The position numbers and the translations under genes are program-made. Of a stretch of DNA of 64,000 nt, positions 16,792 through 25,963 are shown piece after piece. Position 1 is the stretch's first letter; every line of letters begins with the position of its first letter. Where the stretch lies: assembly GCF_022179725.1 (NCBI RefSeq), contig NZ_BPRC01000007.1, positions 62,001 through 126,000 of the forward strand, read 5' to 3'. The stretch comes from Methylorubrum aminovorans (GTDB lineage Bacteria; Pseudomonadota; Alphaproteobacteria; Rhizobiales; Beijerinckiaceae). The notes under the pieces are model-generated. The model was not told the DNA's origin. It worked only from the letters and a program-made list of their open reading frames with translations, and ran no database searches.

Positions 16792-17547
16792 TCAGTGGCC
16801 GGGGTGGAGGGCGTCGGCGAGATAGACCGCCGTCAGCGTCGCGAAGACGTAAGCCTGAAGGGCCGCGACGAGGAACTCGAGAGCCGTCAGCGCGATGGTG
16901 AGCGCGAGCGGCAGGGGCGAGAGCACGCCCCAGGCACCGGCGACCAGAAGCTGCACCACGAAGAAGGCGAAGATCTTCAGGGCAATGTGGCCGGCCAGGA
17001 TGTTGGCGAAGAGACGGACCGAGAGGCTGATCGGCCGCGACAGGAACGACACGATCTCGATCGGCACCATGATGAGCAGCAGCGGCTTCGGCACGCCCGA
17101 CGGCACGAACACGCCGAGGAAGTGGGTGCCGTGCTTGGCCACGCCGTAGATCACCACGGTCAGGATCACCACGAGCGCAAGGCCGAAGGTGACGATGAGG
17201 TGGCTGGTCACCGCGAAGGCATAGGGGATCATCCCGAGCAGGTTCAGGATGAGCACGAACATGAACAGCGAGAAGACGAGCGGCAGGAAGCGCTTGCCGT
17301 CCGCGCCGGTCGCCTGGTGCACCGTATCGGCGATGAACTCGTAGAGCGTCTCGGCCAACGCCTGGAGACGGCCCGGGACCACCGAGCGTCCGGAGGTCGC
17401 CACGATGGTCAGCAGCGCGATGATGCCCACCGCCGCGAACATGTAGAGAGCCGATTGCGTAAACGCGAGCTGCTGGTTGCCGATGTGACCCAGCGAGACG
17501 AGCGGCTGCAGCTCGAACTGGTGGATCGGGTCGATACTGACCGCCAT
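16792..17547 (-). CDS. atpB: ATP synthase F0 subunit a
   Basis: A 251-residue membrane protein with five or six helices. The proton-path arginine is in the segment LSVRLFANILAGH, and the penultimate helix carries the EFLVAALQAYVFATLTAVYL signature. It follows atpI and precedes atpE. Confidence 0.96.
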   Translation of the reverse strand: MAVSIDPIHQFELQPLVSLGHIGNQQLAFTQSALYMFAAVGIIALLTIVATSGRSVVPGRLQALAETLYEFIADTVHQATGADGKRFLPLVFSLFMFVLILNLLGMIPYAFAVTSHLIVTFGLALVVILTVVIYGVAKHGTHFLGVFVPSGVPKPLLLIMVPIEIVSFLSRPISLSVRLFANILAGHIALKIFAFFVVQLLVAGAWGVLSPLPLALTIALTALEFLVAALQAYVFATLTAVYLADALHPGH

Positions 17548-17683
17548 GTGCCCGCTTCCGCCCCTTTGTGTGTCGCGCGAGGAAGCCTTCGCGGCTCCCG
17601 TTCGTCGCGCGTCGCCCTTACACGATGCCGGGCGAGTCTCAAGACCCCTGAGGCGTCTCGGAGACCCTTACCGACGAACTTTC

Positions 17684-18037
17684 TCAGTTTTTCTTGCCGC
17701 TAAAGCCGCTGACCCGCATGACGTTGTAGATCCCCGTCACGAAGCCCAGCATCAGCAGCACGATCATTCCCCACGGCTTGGTACCGAAGAGATGATCGAC
17801 GATGTATCCGAGGATACCCCCGGCGATCACGCCCGCGATGAACTCGGTCGAGAGCCGCATGGCCTGACCGAGCTGAGCCGAGCCGCCGGACGCGCTGTTG
17901 CGCGCACGCTCGGATGAAGCGGCCTTCGGTCGCTTCCCCTCGAGCTGCGTCTCGAGACGTTTGAGCCTCGCGGAGAGATCGCCGTCGGTGGGGGCCTTTT
18001 CCGGCCCGCCCCCCTCGCCTGAAGGATCACCGCTCAC
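17684..18037 (-). CDS. atpI: ATP synthase assembly protein AtpI
   Basis: A 117-residue protein with a charged N-terminal half (SARLKRLETQLEGK) and two C-terminal helices (FIAGVIAGGILGYIVDHLFG and GMIVLLMLGFVTGIYNVMR), the AtpI/AtpZ pattern. The GTG start at 18037 is preferred. A longer reading from ATG 18112 would begin upstream of the transcription start predicted from the promoter at 18097-18125. It is the first gene of the F0 operon. Confidence 0.85.
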   Translation of the reverse strand: MSGDPSGEGGGPEKAPTDGDLSARLKRLETQLEGKRPKAASSERARNSASGGSAQLGQAMRLSTEFIAGVIAGGILGYIVDHLFGTKPWGMIVLLMLGFVTGIYNVMRVSGFSGKKN

Positions 18038-18096
18038 GGGCGACCCCACATGTCGTCGGGAGCGGAAGGAAACAGCCTGTCCCCTCGGCGCGGCGC

Positions 18097-18125
18097 ACCA
18101 TAGTTTCGCCAACCTTGAGTGTCAA
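18097..18125 (-). promoter_or_regulatory. sigma70-type promoter of the F0 operon
   Basis: On the minus strand TTGACA (18125-18120) is separated by 17 bases from TATGGT (18102-18097), a near-consensus housekeeping promoter. A transcript would begin near 18090, about 50 bases before the atpI GTG start. This is the best promoter I see in the window. Confidence 0.8.
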
Positions 18126-18200
18126 GGCGAACAAGAGACCCATTAAGCTGTTGATAAAACAACATAATCTTTGCTTTTCCACGGCCTTCCGGGAGCCGGC

Positions 18201-18854
18201 TCACGCCCCCAGGATCGGCTTGATGATCTTCTCCAACTCCTCGATCGAGAGGGCGCCGGCGCGCTTCTCGCCGTTGATGAAGAAGGTCGGCGTCGACTCG
18301 ACCTTGAGGGTCTCGAGGCCGCGGGTCTTGACCGCGTTGATGGCAGAATAGGTCTTCTGATCTTTCAGGCAGGCCTCGAACTTTTCCTTCGAGAAGCCGG
18401 CCTGACGCAGGAGCTGCTCCATGGCATCGACCGGCGATTGTGGCTTGCGCACGAAGGCCCAGTTCTGCTGCTGGTCGAACAGCAGGTCGGTGATCGGATA
18501 GTATTTCGCTTCGCCGTCGCAGCGCGCCAGCATGAAGGCGGCGGTGGCGAGCGGATCGAGCGGGAACTCGCGCAGGGTGAAGCGCACCTTGCCGGTATCG
18601 ATGTAGCGCTCCTTCAGCACCGGCCACGTCGTCGCGTGGAAGTGGGCGCAGTGCGAGCAGGTCATCGAAGCGTATTCGATGATCGTCACCTTGGCATCCG
18701 CCGGCCCGAGCCAGACGTCGCCGAGGGGGCCGGGCTGCATCAGGGCAGCCGTATCGGCCGATTGCGCCAAAGCCTTGAGGGACAGGGACGGCAGCAGGGC
18801 GGCGGTGCCGATGGCAAGGCCGGTCAGTTTCAGGGCGTCGCGCCGGGTGATCAT
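18201..18854 (-). CDS. DsbA-family thiol-disulfide oxidoreductase, Tat-exported
   Basis: A 217-residue protein. The N-terminus MITRRDALKLTGLAIGTAAL is a twin-arginine signal. The thioredoxin-fold active site is CSHC (SMTCSHCAHFH), the cis-proline segment is ESTPTFFINGE, and a helical insert lies between them, as in DsbA/DsbG-like proteins of the thioredoxin_4 family. It probably forms or isomerises disulfides in the periplasm. It clusters with dciA and mutY, a conserved alphaproteobacterial neighbourhood. The upstream ATG would displace the twin-arginine motif. Confidence 0.9.
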   Translation of the reverse strand: MITRRDALKLTGLAIGTAALLPSLSLKALAQSADTAALMQPGPLGDVWLGPADAKVTIIEYASMTCSHCAHFHATTWPVLKERYIDTGKVRFTLREFPLDPLATAAFMLARCDGEAKYYPITDLLFDQQQNWAFVRKPQSPVDAMEQLLRQAGFSKEKFEACLKDQKTYSAINAVKTRGLETLKVESTPTFFINGEKRAGALSIEELEKIIKPILGA

Positions 18855-19018
18855 GGCAGGGCGGGCTCCGTTCGCAGGCCGCATTCGGCCCGATACCGCG
18901 CTATAGGACGGATCGGCTCCGTCCGGCCGAGGGGCGCGTCGCCGCACGGCCTTTGTCGCAGCCGCTTATCACGCTGCGCGGCCGCCCGCACGCCCCACAA
19001 TCCCACCCTTCGTTGTTC

Positions 19019-19495
19019 CTATCGCCGCGCCACCACGGCGATGCCGAGTCGATCGAGAGCGTCGCGCAGGCGTTCCTCCTCGATGCGCGCCACCGCCAGC
19101 GCCACCTCTCCGCGCCGCGCCGGGTCGAGCATTTTTTGCGGGGCACGGCGGGCGGGCCGCTGCAACCGGTCCTGACGCAGAACGATCTTGCCGATGCACG
19201 CCCAGCCGTAATGCGCGTTGACGCGCTGGATCACGACCGGCGTAAGGTGCTGCAGGTCGAGGGCGAAGGCGCCTTCCACGCGCACCACCAGGGTGCCGGG
19301 CTCCGGCCGGCCCTCGGCGTCGCGGCGGGCACGGCGCGGCCATTCGAGCTTGACCGGCTGGCAGGCCCCGGCGAGCCGGGCTCCGACGATGTCCGGCCAC
19401 GCGGCCAGGATGTCGGACGAGGCGAAGCCCTGCGCGGCAAAAGCCGGGCCGATGCAGCCCTCGATCAGTTCGCTCAGCGGTTTGACGCGCGCCAT
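19019..19495 (-). CDS. dciA: DUF721 / DciA-family protein
   Basis: A 158-residue protein with the DUF721 pattern: LSELIEGCIGPAFAAQGF, ILAAWPDIVGARLA, and a central LVVRVEGAFALDLQHL. DciA loads the DnaB helicase in bacteria lacking DnaC. The C-terminal part is basic and helical. ATG 19495 is preferred over GTG 19531. It is divergent from mutY. Confidence 0.85.
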   Translation of the reverse strand: MARVKPLSELIEGCIGPAFAAQGFASSDILAAWPDIVGARLAGACQPVKLEWPRRARRDAEGRPEPGTLVVRVEGAFALDLQHLTPVVIQRVNAHYGWACIGKIVLRQDRLQRPARRAPQKMLDPARRGEVALAVARIEEERLRDALDRLGIAVVARR

Positions 19496-19697
19496 CGGCT
19501 TTCCGGAACACAAGGGCGACGTGACGGGCACGCCGCACCCATGATCCTACCCGAATTGCGGCCCCCGCGGGAGTCGGCACCGGCGCGGGACGGAGCGGCG
19601 GCAGGGCGGCGTCACCGCGGCGTCACTTTTCGGCAATCGCTCCGCAGGGGACCCGAAGCCGCTTTTTCCGCACCCGCGCTCCCGCTATGGACGAGCC

Positions 19698-20912
19698 ATG
19701 CCCGCCGCCTCGGCCGCCGACCTCCTCGCCTGGTACGACCGCCACCGCCGGGCACTGCCTTGGCGGGCGCTGCCGGGTGAGACACCCGACCCTTACCGAG
19801 TCTGGCTCTCGGAAGTGATGCTGCAGCAGACCACCGTCACCGCGGTCAAACCCTATTTCGAGAAATTCCTGACGCTGTTTCCCAACGTCGCGGCGCTCGC
19901 GGCCGCGCCGGAAGAGGCGGTGATGTCGGCCTGGGCCGGACTCGGCTATTATTCCCGCGCTCGCAACCTGCATGCCTGCGCCAAGTCGGTCGCGAGCGCA
20001 GGCGGGTTTCCCGACACGGAAGAAGGCCTGCGCAAGCTGCCCGGCATCGGCGCCTACACGGCGGGCGCCATCGCCGCGATCGCCTTCGACCGGCCAGCCG
20101 CGGCCGTCGACGGCAATGTCGAGCGGGTCATGAGTCGCCTGCACGCCATCGAGACGCCGCTTCCCGCCGCCCGCGCCCAGATCCGCCTGTTCACACAGGC
20201 CCTGGTGCCAGAGCGGCGGCCGGGCGACTTCGCGCAGGCGCTGATGGATCTCGGCGCGACGCTCTGCACCCCGAAGCGCCCGGCCTGCGCCCTCTGCCCT
20301 TGGATGCTGCCCTGCCGCGCCCGCGCCGAAGGCCTACAGGAGACGTTTCCGCGTAAGGTCAAGAAGGAGAAGGGTGTTCTGCGAAGAGGAGCGGCGTTCG
20401 TGGCGCTAAGGGCCGGCGACGAGGCGGTCCTGCTGCGGACGCGCCCGCCGGAAGGCCTGCTCGGCGCCATGGCCGAACCGCCGACGAGTGAGTGGCTGCC
20501 CGATTACGACCCAGCCAAGGGCCTGCTCGACGCCCCCCTCGATGCCCGCTGGAAGCGTCTGCCCGGCGTGGTGAAGCACGGCTTCACCCATTTCCCGCTG
20601 GAACTGACGGTGTTTCTCGCCCGCGTCGCGGCGGACACGCGGCCGCCGGAGGGCATGCGCTTCACCCCCCGCGACGCGCTCGAGACCGAGCCGCTGCCCG
20701 GTGCGATGAAGAAGGTGCTCGCCCACGCGCTCACCGGCCCGGTGCCCGTGGTGACGCCGAAGCCGGTTCCGGTCCGCGAACCCGATCTTGCCACGATCCC
20801 GGAGCCCGAGCCGCCGCCGCGGCGTGGGCCGATCCCGAAGCTCGCCTCGTCGCGGCCCTCGGATTTGGCGCGGATCGTGAAGAAGGCACCGAAACCGGTT
20901 CGGACACGATAA
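19698..20912 (+). CDS. mutY: A/G-specific adenine glycosylase MutY
   Basis: MutY removes adenine mispaired with 8-oxoguanine. The 404-residue protein has the catalytic Glu39 (SEVMLQQT), the helix-hairpin-helix LPGIGAYTAGAI, catalytic Asp138 (VDGN) and the [4Fe-4S] ligands C190, C197, C200, C206. A NUDIX-like C-domain follows, with the KHGFTHFPLELTVF segment that reads the 8-oxoG strand. A Pro/Lys-rich tail of about 55 residues (from about 348) is beyond normal family length. Confidence 0.96.
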   Translation: MPAASAADLLAWYDRHRRALPWRALPGETPDPYRVWLSEVMLQQTTVTAVKPYFEKFLTLFPNVAALAAAPEEAVMSAWAGLGYYSRARNLHACAKSVASAGGFPDTEEGLRKLPGIGAYTAGAIAAIAFDRPAAAVDGNVERVMSRLHAIETPLPAARAQIRLFTQALVPERRPGDFAQALMDLGATLCTPKRPACALCPWMLPCRARAEGLQETFPRKVKKEKGVLRRGAAFVALRAGDEAVLLRTRPPEGLLGAMAEPPTSEWLPDYDPAKGLLDAPLDARWKRLPGVVKHGFTHFPLELTVFLARVAADTRPPEGMRFTPRDALETEPLPGAMKKVLAHALTGPVPVVTPKPVPVREPDLATIPEPEPPPRRGPIPKLASSRPSDLARIVKKAPKPVRTR

Positions 20913-20917
20913 AATGA

Positions 20918-20960
20918 TGCAGGGCTCTGCCCTGCACCCGCGAAAGGACTTGTCCTTTCG
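20918..20960. repeat. double hairpin between convergent mutY and ccrM
   Basis: Two adjacent palindromes: TGCAGGGC/GCCCTGCA with a 3-base loop (20918-20936) and CGAAAGGAC/GTCCTTTCG with a 2-base loop (20941-20960). It starts 6 bp after the mutY stop and ends 15 bp before the ccrM stop. It may be a bidirectional terminator, although no T tract follows, or a member of a dispersed REP family. Confidence 0.7.
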
Positions 20961-20975
20961 AAACCGAGACGAGCG

Positions 20976-22603
<1,628 letters not shown>

Positions 22604-22951
22604 ATGAAGGTTTCCAACCGGACCGCTGCCGCCTGCCTCGTGACCGTCATCGGCGCCCTCGCGACGCTGCCCGCCCAGGCCCAGAGCGGCCAGGCCTCCT
22701 GGTACGGAAGCGGCCGGAAGACAGCGAACGGCGAGCGTTTCAACCCCAACGGATACACCGCCGCCCACCGCAGCCTGCCCTTCGGCACCCGCGTTCGCGT
22801 CACGAACCGCTCCAACGGACGCTCCGTCGTCGTGCGCATCAACGATCGCGGCCCGTTCGTCGGCGGCCGGGTGATCGATCTGGCCCGCGGCTCGGCTCGC
22901 GCCATCGGCATGTCGGGCACCAGCTACGTTTCGCTCAACGTGGTGCGCTGA
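22604..22951 (+). CDS. RlpA-like septal-ring protein (double-psi beta barrel)
   Basis: A 115-residue secreted protein. The signal peptide ends near AQAQS. The mature part is almost only an RlpA domain: [33 protein letters not shown] and [19 protein letters not shown], with the Asp of NDRGPF that acts in lytic transglycosylases of the family. It lacks the C-terminal SPOR domain that targets larger RlpA proteins to the septum. The second ATG (22604) was chosen because AAGGGA abuts the first (22592). Confidence 0.88.
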   Translation: MKVSNRTAAACLVTVIGALATLPAQAQSGQASWYGSGRKTANGERFNPNGYTAAHRSLPFGTRVRVTNRSNGRSVVVRINDRGPFVGGRVIDLARGSARAIGMSGTSYVSLNVVR

Positions 22952-23004
22952 AGGCGCGGGGCCACTGGAGCCTTCCCCTGCGACCGGCGCCGGCGCGCCG
23001 AGCG

Positions 23005-23033
23005 TTGCCGGGGAACCGACCCGTTCCCATAAT
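23005..23033 (+). promoter_or_regulatory. promoter candidate for the PHA-system gene
   Basis: TTGCCG (23005-23010), a 17-base spacer and CATAAT (23028-23033) lie about 70 bases upstream of the ATG at 23106. The predicted leader includes the hairpin at 23054-23076. Confidence 0.5.
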
Positions 23034-23053
23034 TGTCTCTTGAGATGATGTGC

Positions 23054-23076
23054 GGCCCGGATCATCGATCCGGGCC
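23054..23076. repeat. 10-bp hairpin in the leader of the PHA-system gene
   Basis: GGCCCGGATC (23054-23063) and GATCCGGGCC (23067-23076) flank a 3-base loop. It lies 30 bp before the start codon and 15 bp before the AGGAGAAGGG ribosome binding site. It could affect message stability or be a leftover terminator of the RlpA-like gene; no T tract follows. Confidence 0.6.
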
Positions 23077-23105
23077 CGCGCTTTGAGGACAGGAGAAGGG
23101 TCGAG

Positions 23106-23423
23106 ATGGCGAAGCCGATGGTGGTCGAGATTCCGCACGAACTCGGCCGCGACGAGGCCCGGCGGCGCATCGACGAAGGTACCACCCACGTGCGCGAGGC
23201 GCTCGGCAAGAGCGGCATCGCCATCAACACCCTGAACTGGACCGGCGACCGGCTCGACTACTCGGTGACGGCCCTGGCTCAGACCGTGGACGGCCAGATC
23301 GACGTCGGCCAGGACGTGGTGCGCGTCGAGGTGCGCATGCCACTGCTCTTGTCGATGTTCGCACAGAAGATCCAGAAGATCGTCGGCAAGGAAGGCAACA
23401 AGCTCCTCCTGACCAAGAAGTAA
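23106..23423 (+). CDS. polyhydroxyalkanoic acid system family protein
   Basis: A 105-residue soluble protein with MVVEIPHELGRDEARRRID at the start and KEGNKLLLTKK at the end, matching the PHA_gran_rgn family (PF09650), whose members are found near polyhydroxyalkanoate genes. No PHA synthase or phasin gene is adjacent here, so the granule role is inferred from family name only. A strong AGGAGAAGGG site precedes the ATG. Confidence 0.75.
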   Translation: MAKPMVVEIPHELGRDEARRRIDEGTTHVREALGKSGIAINTLNWTGDRLDYSVTALAQTVDGQIDVGQDVVRVEVRMPLLLSMFAQKIQKIVGKEGNKLLLTKK

Positions 23424-23497
23424 CGGAACCCGCCTGCCTGCTCTCCGTTGGCCCGGACGGCGGCGCGGCGGACGCGCCGTCAGCGAGGTGCTCAACG

Positions 23498-23740
23498 ATG
23501 GCCAATCCCGGATCGATCCCGGAAACTCCCACGCCCGGCCCCGAGATCCCAAGCCCGGGACCGGAGACGCCCGGCCCCGCCACCCCTGACACGCCGCAGA
23601 TCCCCGAACCGGGTCCCGGCCCCGAAATCCCCGGCGGAACACCCGCGGAGGCGCCTGGCAACGTGCCGACCGAGATTCCGGTCGAGAGCCCCGGCCTCCC
23701 CGATTCGACCCCCACGGGGCCGGCGAACCCGACCGCCTGA
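23498..23740 (+). CDS. proline-rich low-complexity peptide
   Basis: An 80-residue product dominated by Pro, Gly, Glu and Thr. It shows irregular PGPE-I/T-P repeats (PGPEIPSPGPETPGP, then PEPGPGPEIPGG). There are no Lys, Arg, Cys or aromatic residues. A GAGGTG site eight bases upstream of the ATG and the position between same-strand genes support translation. No signal peptide is visible. It should be disordered and strongly acidic. I do not know a function. Confidence 0.6.
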   Translation: MANPGSIPETPTPGPEIPSPGPETPGPATPDTPQIPEPGPGPEIPGGTPAEAPGNVPTEIPVESPGLPDSTPTGPANPTA

Positions 23741-23783
23741 GGCGTCCGTTGTTCCGGGCTGCGGCTGCTGCCATAAGCCCGGC

Positions 23784-25607
23784 ATGGCCGCTCCCCCGCT
23801 TCTCACCCTTCAGGATGTCGCGCTCACCTTCGGCGGCACGCCGCTGATCGAGCGGGCCGAGCTGACGATCGCGCCCGGCGACCGCACCTGCCTCGTCGGC
23901 CGCAACGGTTCGGGCAAGTCGACCCTGATGCGCATCGCCGCGGGGCTGGTCGAGCCGGACCGGGCCGTGCGCTTCGTCCAGCCCGGCACCACGATCCGCT
24001 ACCTTGCGCAGGAGCCGGACTTCTCCGGCTTCGAGACGACCCTGGCTTTCGCGGAATCCGGTCTTGCGCCGGGCGACGACGCCCACCGCGCCCGCTACCT
24101 GCTGGAGAGCCTGGGACTCGACGGCAGCGAGGATCCGCGCCGATTGTCAGGCGGCGAAGCGCGCCGGACCGCGCTGGCCCAGGCCCTCGCGCCCGAGCCC
24201 GACATCCTGCTGCTCGACGAGCCCACCAACCACCTTGACCTGCCGGCCATCGAGTGGCTGGAAAACGAGCTGAAGCGCACCCGCTCGGCCCTCGTCCTCA
24301 TCAGCCACGACCGCCGTTTCCTCTCGGCCCTGTCGCGCGCCACCGTCTGGCTCGACCGTGGGGTGACGCGGCGGATCGAGCAGGGCTTTTCGAGCTTTGA
24401 GGCATGGCGCGACGCCTTCTTCGAGGAGGAGGAGCGCGACAAGCACAAGCTCGACCGAAAGATCGCCGACGAGGAGCATTGGCTACGCTACGGCGTCACC
24501 GCCCGGCGCAAGCGCAACGTGCGCCGGCTCGCCGACCTGCAGAACCTGCGCAAGCAGAGCCGCGAGCACCGCCGGCCGGTGGGGCAGGCGGTGCTGACCG
24601 CGAGCGAGGGCGAGGCCTCGGGCACGCTGATCGCCGAAGCCAAGCACGTCTCGAAATCCTACGGCGAGCGCCGGATCGTCCACGACCTGACCCTGCGGGT
24701 GCTGCGCGGCGACCGGCTCGGCATCGTCGGCCCCAACGGGGCGGGCAAGACCACGCTGATCAATCTGCTGACCGGCTCCCTCGCGCCTGATTCGGGCGAG
24801 ATGCGCCTCGGCACCGGCCTCAACATGGTCCATCTCGATCAGACGCGCGCCGTTCTGGAGAACACCGCCACGGTCACGGAGGTTCTGACCGGGGGGCGCG
24901 GCGACAGCGTCACGGTGGGTGGGCGCAGCCGCCACGTGATCGGCTATCTCAAGGACTTCCTTTTCAGCCCCGAACAGGCGCGCACCCCGGTGAGCGTGCT
25001 CTCGGGCGGCGAGCGCAACCGCCTGCTGATCGCGCGGGCGCTCGCCCAGCCCTCCAACCTCCTCGTGCTCGACGAGCCCACCAACGACCTCGACCTCGAG
25101 ACCCTCGACCTGCTGCAGGAGATGCTCGGCGACTATGCCGGCACCCTGATTCTGGTCAGCCACGACCGCGACTTCCTCGATCGCGTCGCCGGCAATGTCC
25201 TGGTCAGCGAGGGGGAGGGGCGCTGGGTCGAATATGCCGGCGGCTATACCGACATGCTCGGCCAGCGCGGACGCGGCGTGGAGGCCCGCAGCGACGGGCG
25301 GGACAAGGCTGCCCGCGACCGCCCCGAGCCGCGGGAGAAGGCGCCGCGGGCCGAATCGCCTCCGGCGCGGACCAAGCTCGGTTTCAAGGAACAGCACGAA
25401 CTGAAGACGCTGCCGACGCGCATGGCCGAGTTGGAGGCGGGAATCGCCAAGCTGCGCGAGGTCCTGGCCGATCCAGGCCTGTACGGACGCGATCCCGGAC
25501 GTTTCCAGAAGGCGACGGCGATGCTCGGTGCCGCGGAGACCGAACTCGCTGCCGCCGAGGAGCGCTGGCTTACCCTGGAGATGCAGCGCGAGGCGCAGGG
25601 CGGCTGA
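23784..25607 (+). CDS. uup: ABC-F ATPase, Uup type
   Basis: A 607-residue cytosolic protein with two ABC cassettes and no membrane domain. Cassette 1 has Walker A GRNGSGKST (39-47), LSGGE (121-125) and Walker B LLLDEPTNHLD (142-152). Cassette 2 has GPNGAGKTT, LSGGERNRLL and LVLDEPTNDLD. A charged linker follows the first cassette, and a C-terminal coiled coil (about 530-605) with an Arg/Pro/Glu-rich lead is typical of Uup. ABC-F proteins act on the ribosome; Uup also affects transposon excision and ribosome function. Confidence 0.92.
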   Translation: MAAPPLLTLQDVALTFGGTPLIERAELTIAPGDRTCLVGRNGSGKSTLMRIAAGLVEPDRAVRFVQPGTTIRYLAQEPDFSGFETTLAFAESGLAPGDDAHRARYLLESLGLDGSEDPRRLSGGEARRTALAQALAPEPDILLLDEPTNHLDLPAIEWLENELKRTRSALVLISHDRRFLSALSRATVWLDRGVTRRIEQGFSSFEAWRDAFFEEEERDKHKLDRKIADEEHWLRYGVTARRKRNVRRLADLQNLRKQSREHRRPVGQAVLTASEGEASGTLIAEAKHVSKSYGERRIVHDLTLRVLRGDRLGIVGPNGAGKTTLINLLTGSLAPDSGEMRLGTGLNMVHLDQTRAVLENTATVTEVLTGGRGDSVTVGGRSRHVIGYLKDFLFSPEQARTPVSVLSGGERNRLLIARALAQPSNLLVLDEPTNDLDLETLDLLQEMLGDYAGTLILVSHDRDFLDRVAGNVLVSEGEGRWVEYAGGYTDMLGQRGRGVEARSDGRDKAARDRPEPREKAPRAESPPARTKLGFKEQHELKTLPTRMAELEAGIAKLREVLADPGLYGRDPGRFQKATAMLGAAETELAAAEERWLTLEMQREAQGG

Positions 25608-25963
25608 CCGCGCCCGCTCCGTTCATCAGTCCCACCGCGCCGTGCCCGAGATCATCCTTCGCCTCACCTTGTTAGCGGGGAAAACTTTTCGGTTGGGCAG
25701 GGATTAAGTTGCGGTGCTGCAACAGACGGCAGCGAAGCCACTTTGTGACACCTCCAAGACTGTTATGCCTGTTGCCCGTACGGCCACGCTCGACCATGGT
25801 GCCGCTGCGGACGGGATAACCCCGCTGCGGCTTGGCCAACACCCGAGTGGGAAGGCCCAAGCTCCAAGGGAAACAAGGACTGGTCGGGTCGCTCTCAGCG
25901 ATGGGAGCCCAACCAAAACAGAAGTCCGATCCCGTGGGTCTCGAAACTTCTGGAGGGTTTACC
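25608..25963. other. long 5' region of the porin gene
   Basis: This 356-bp region is free of convincing genes. An imperfect TTGTGA (25743) and TATGCC (25764), with a 15-base spacer and an extended-type TG, might be a promoter, which would give a leader of about 190 bases. Long leaders are common for porins regulated by small RNAs. I see no classical riboswitch. Confidence 0.4.
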
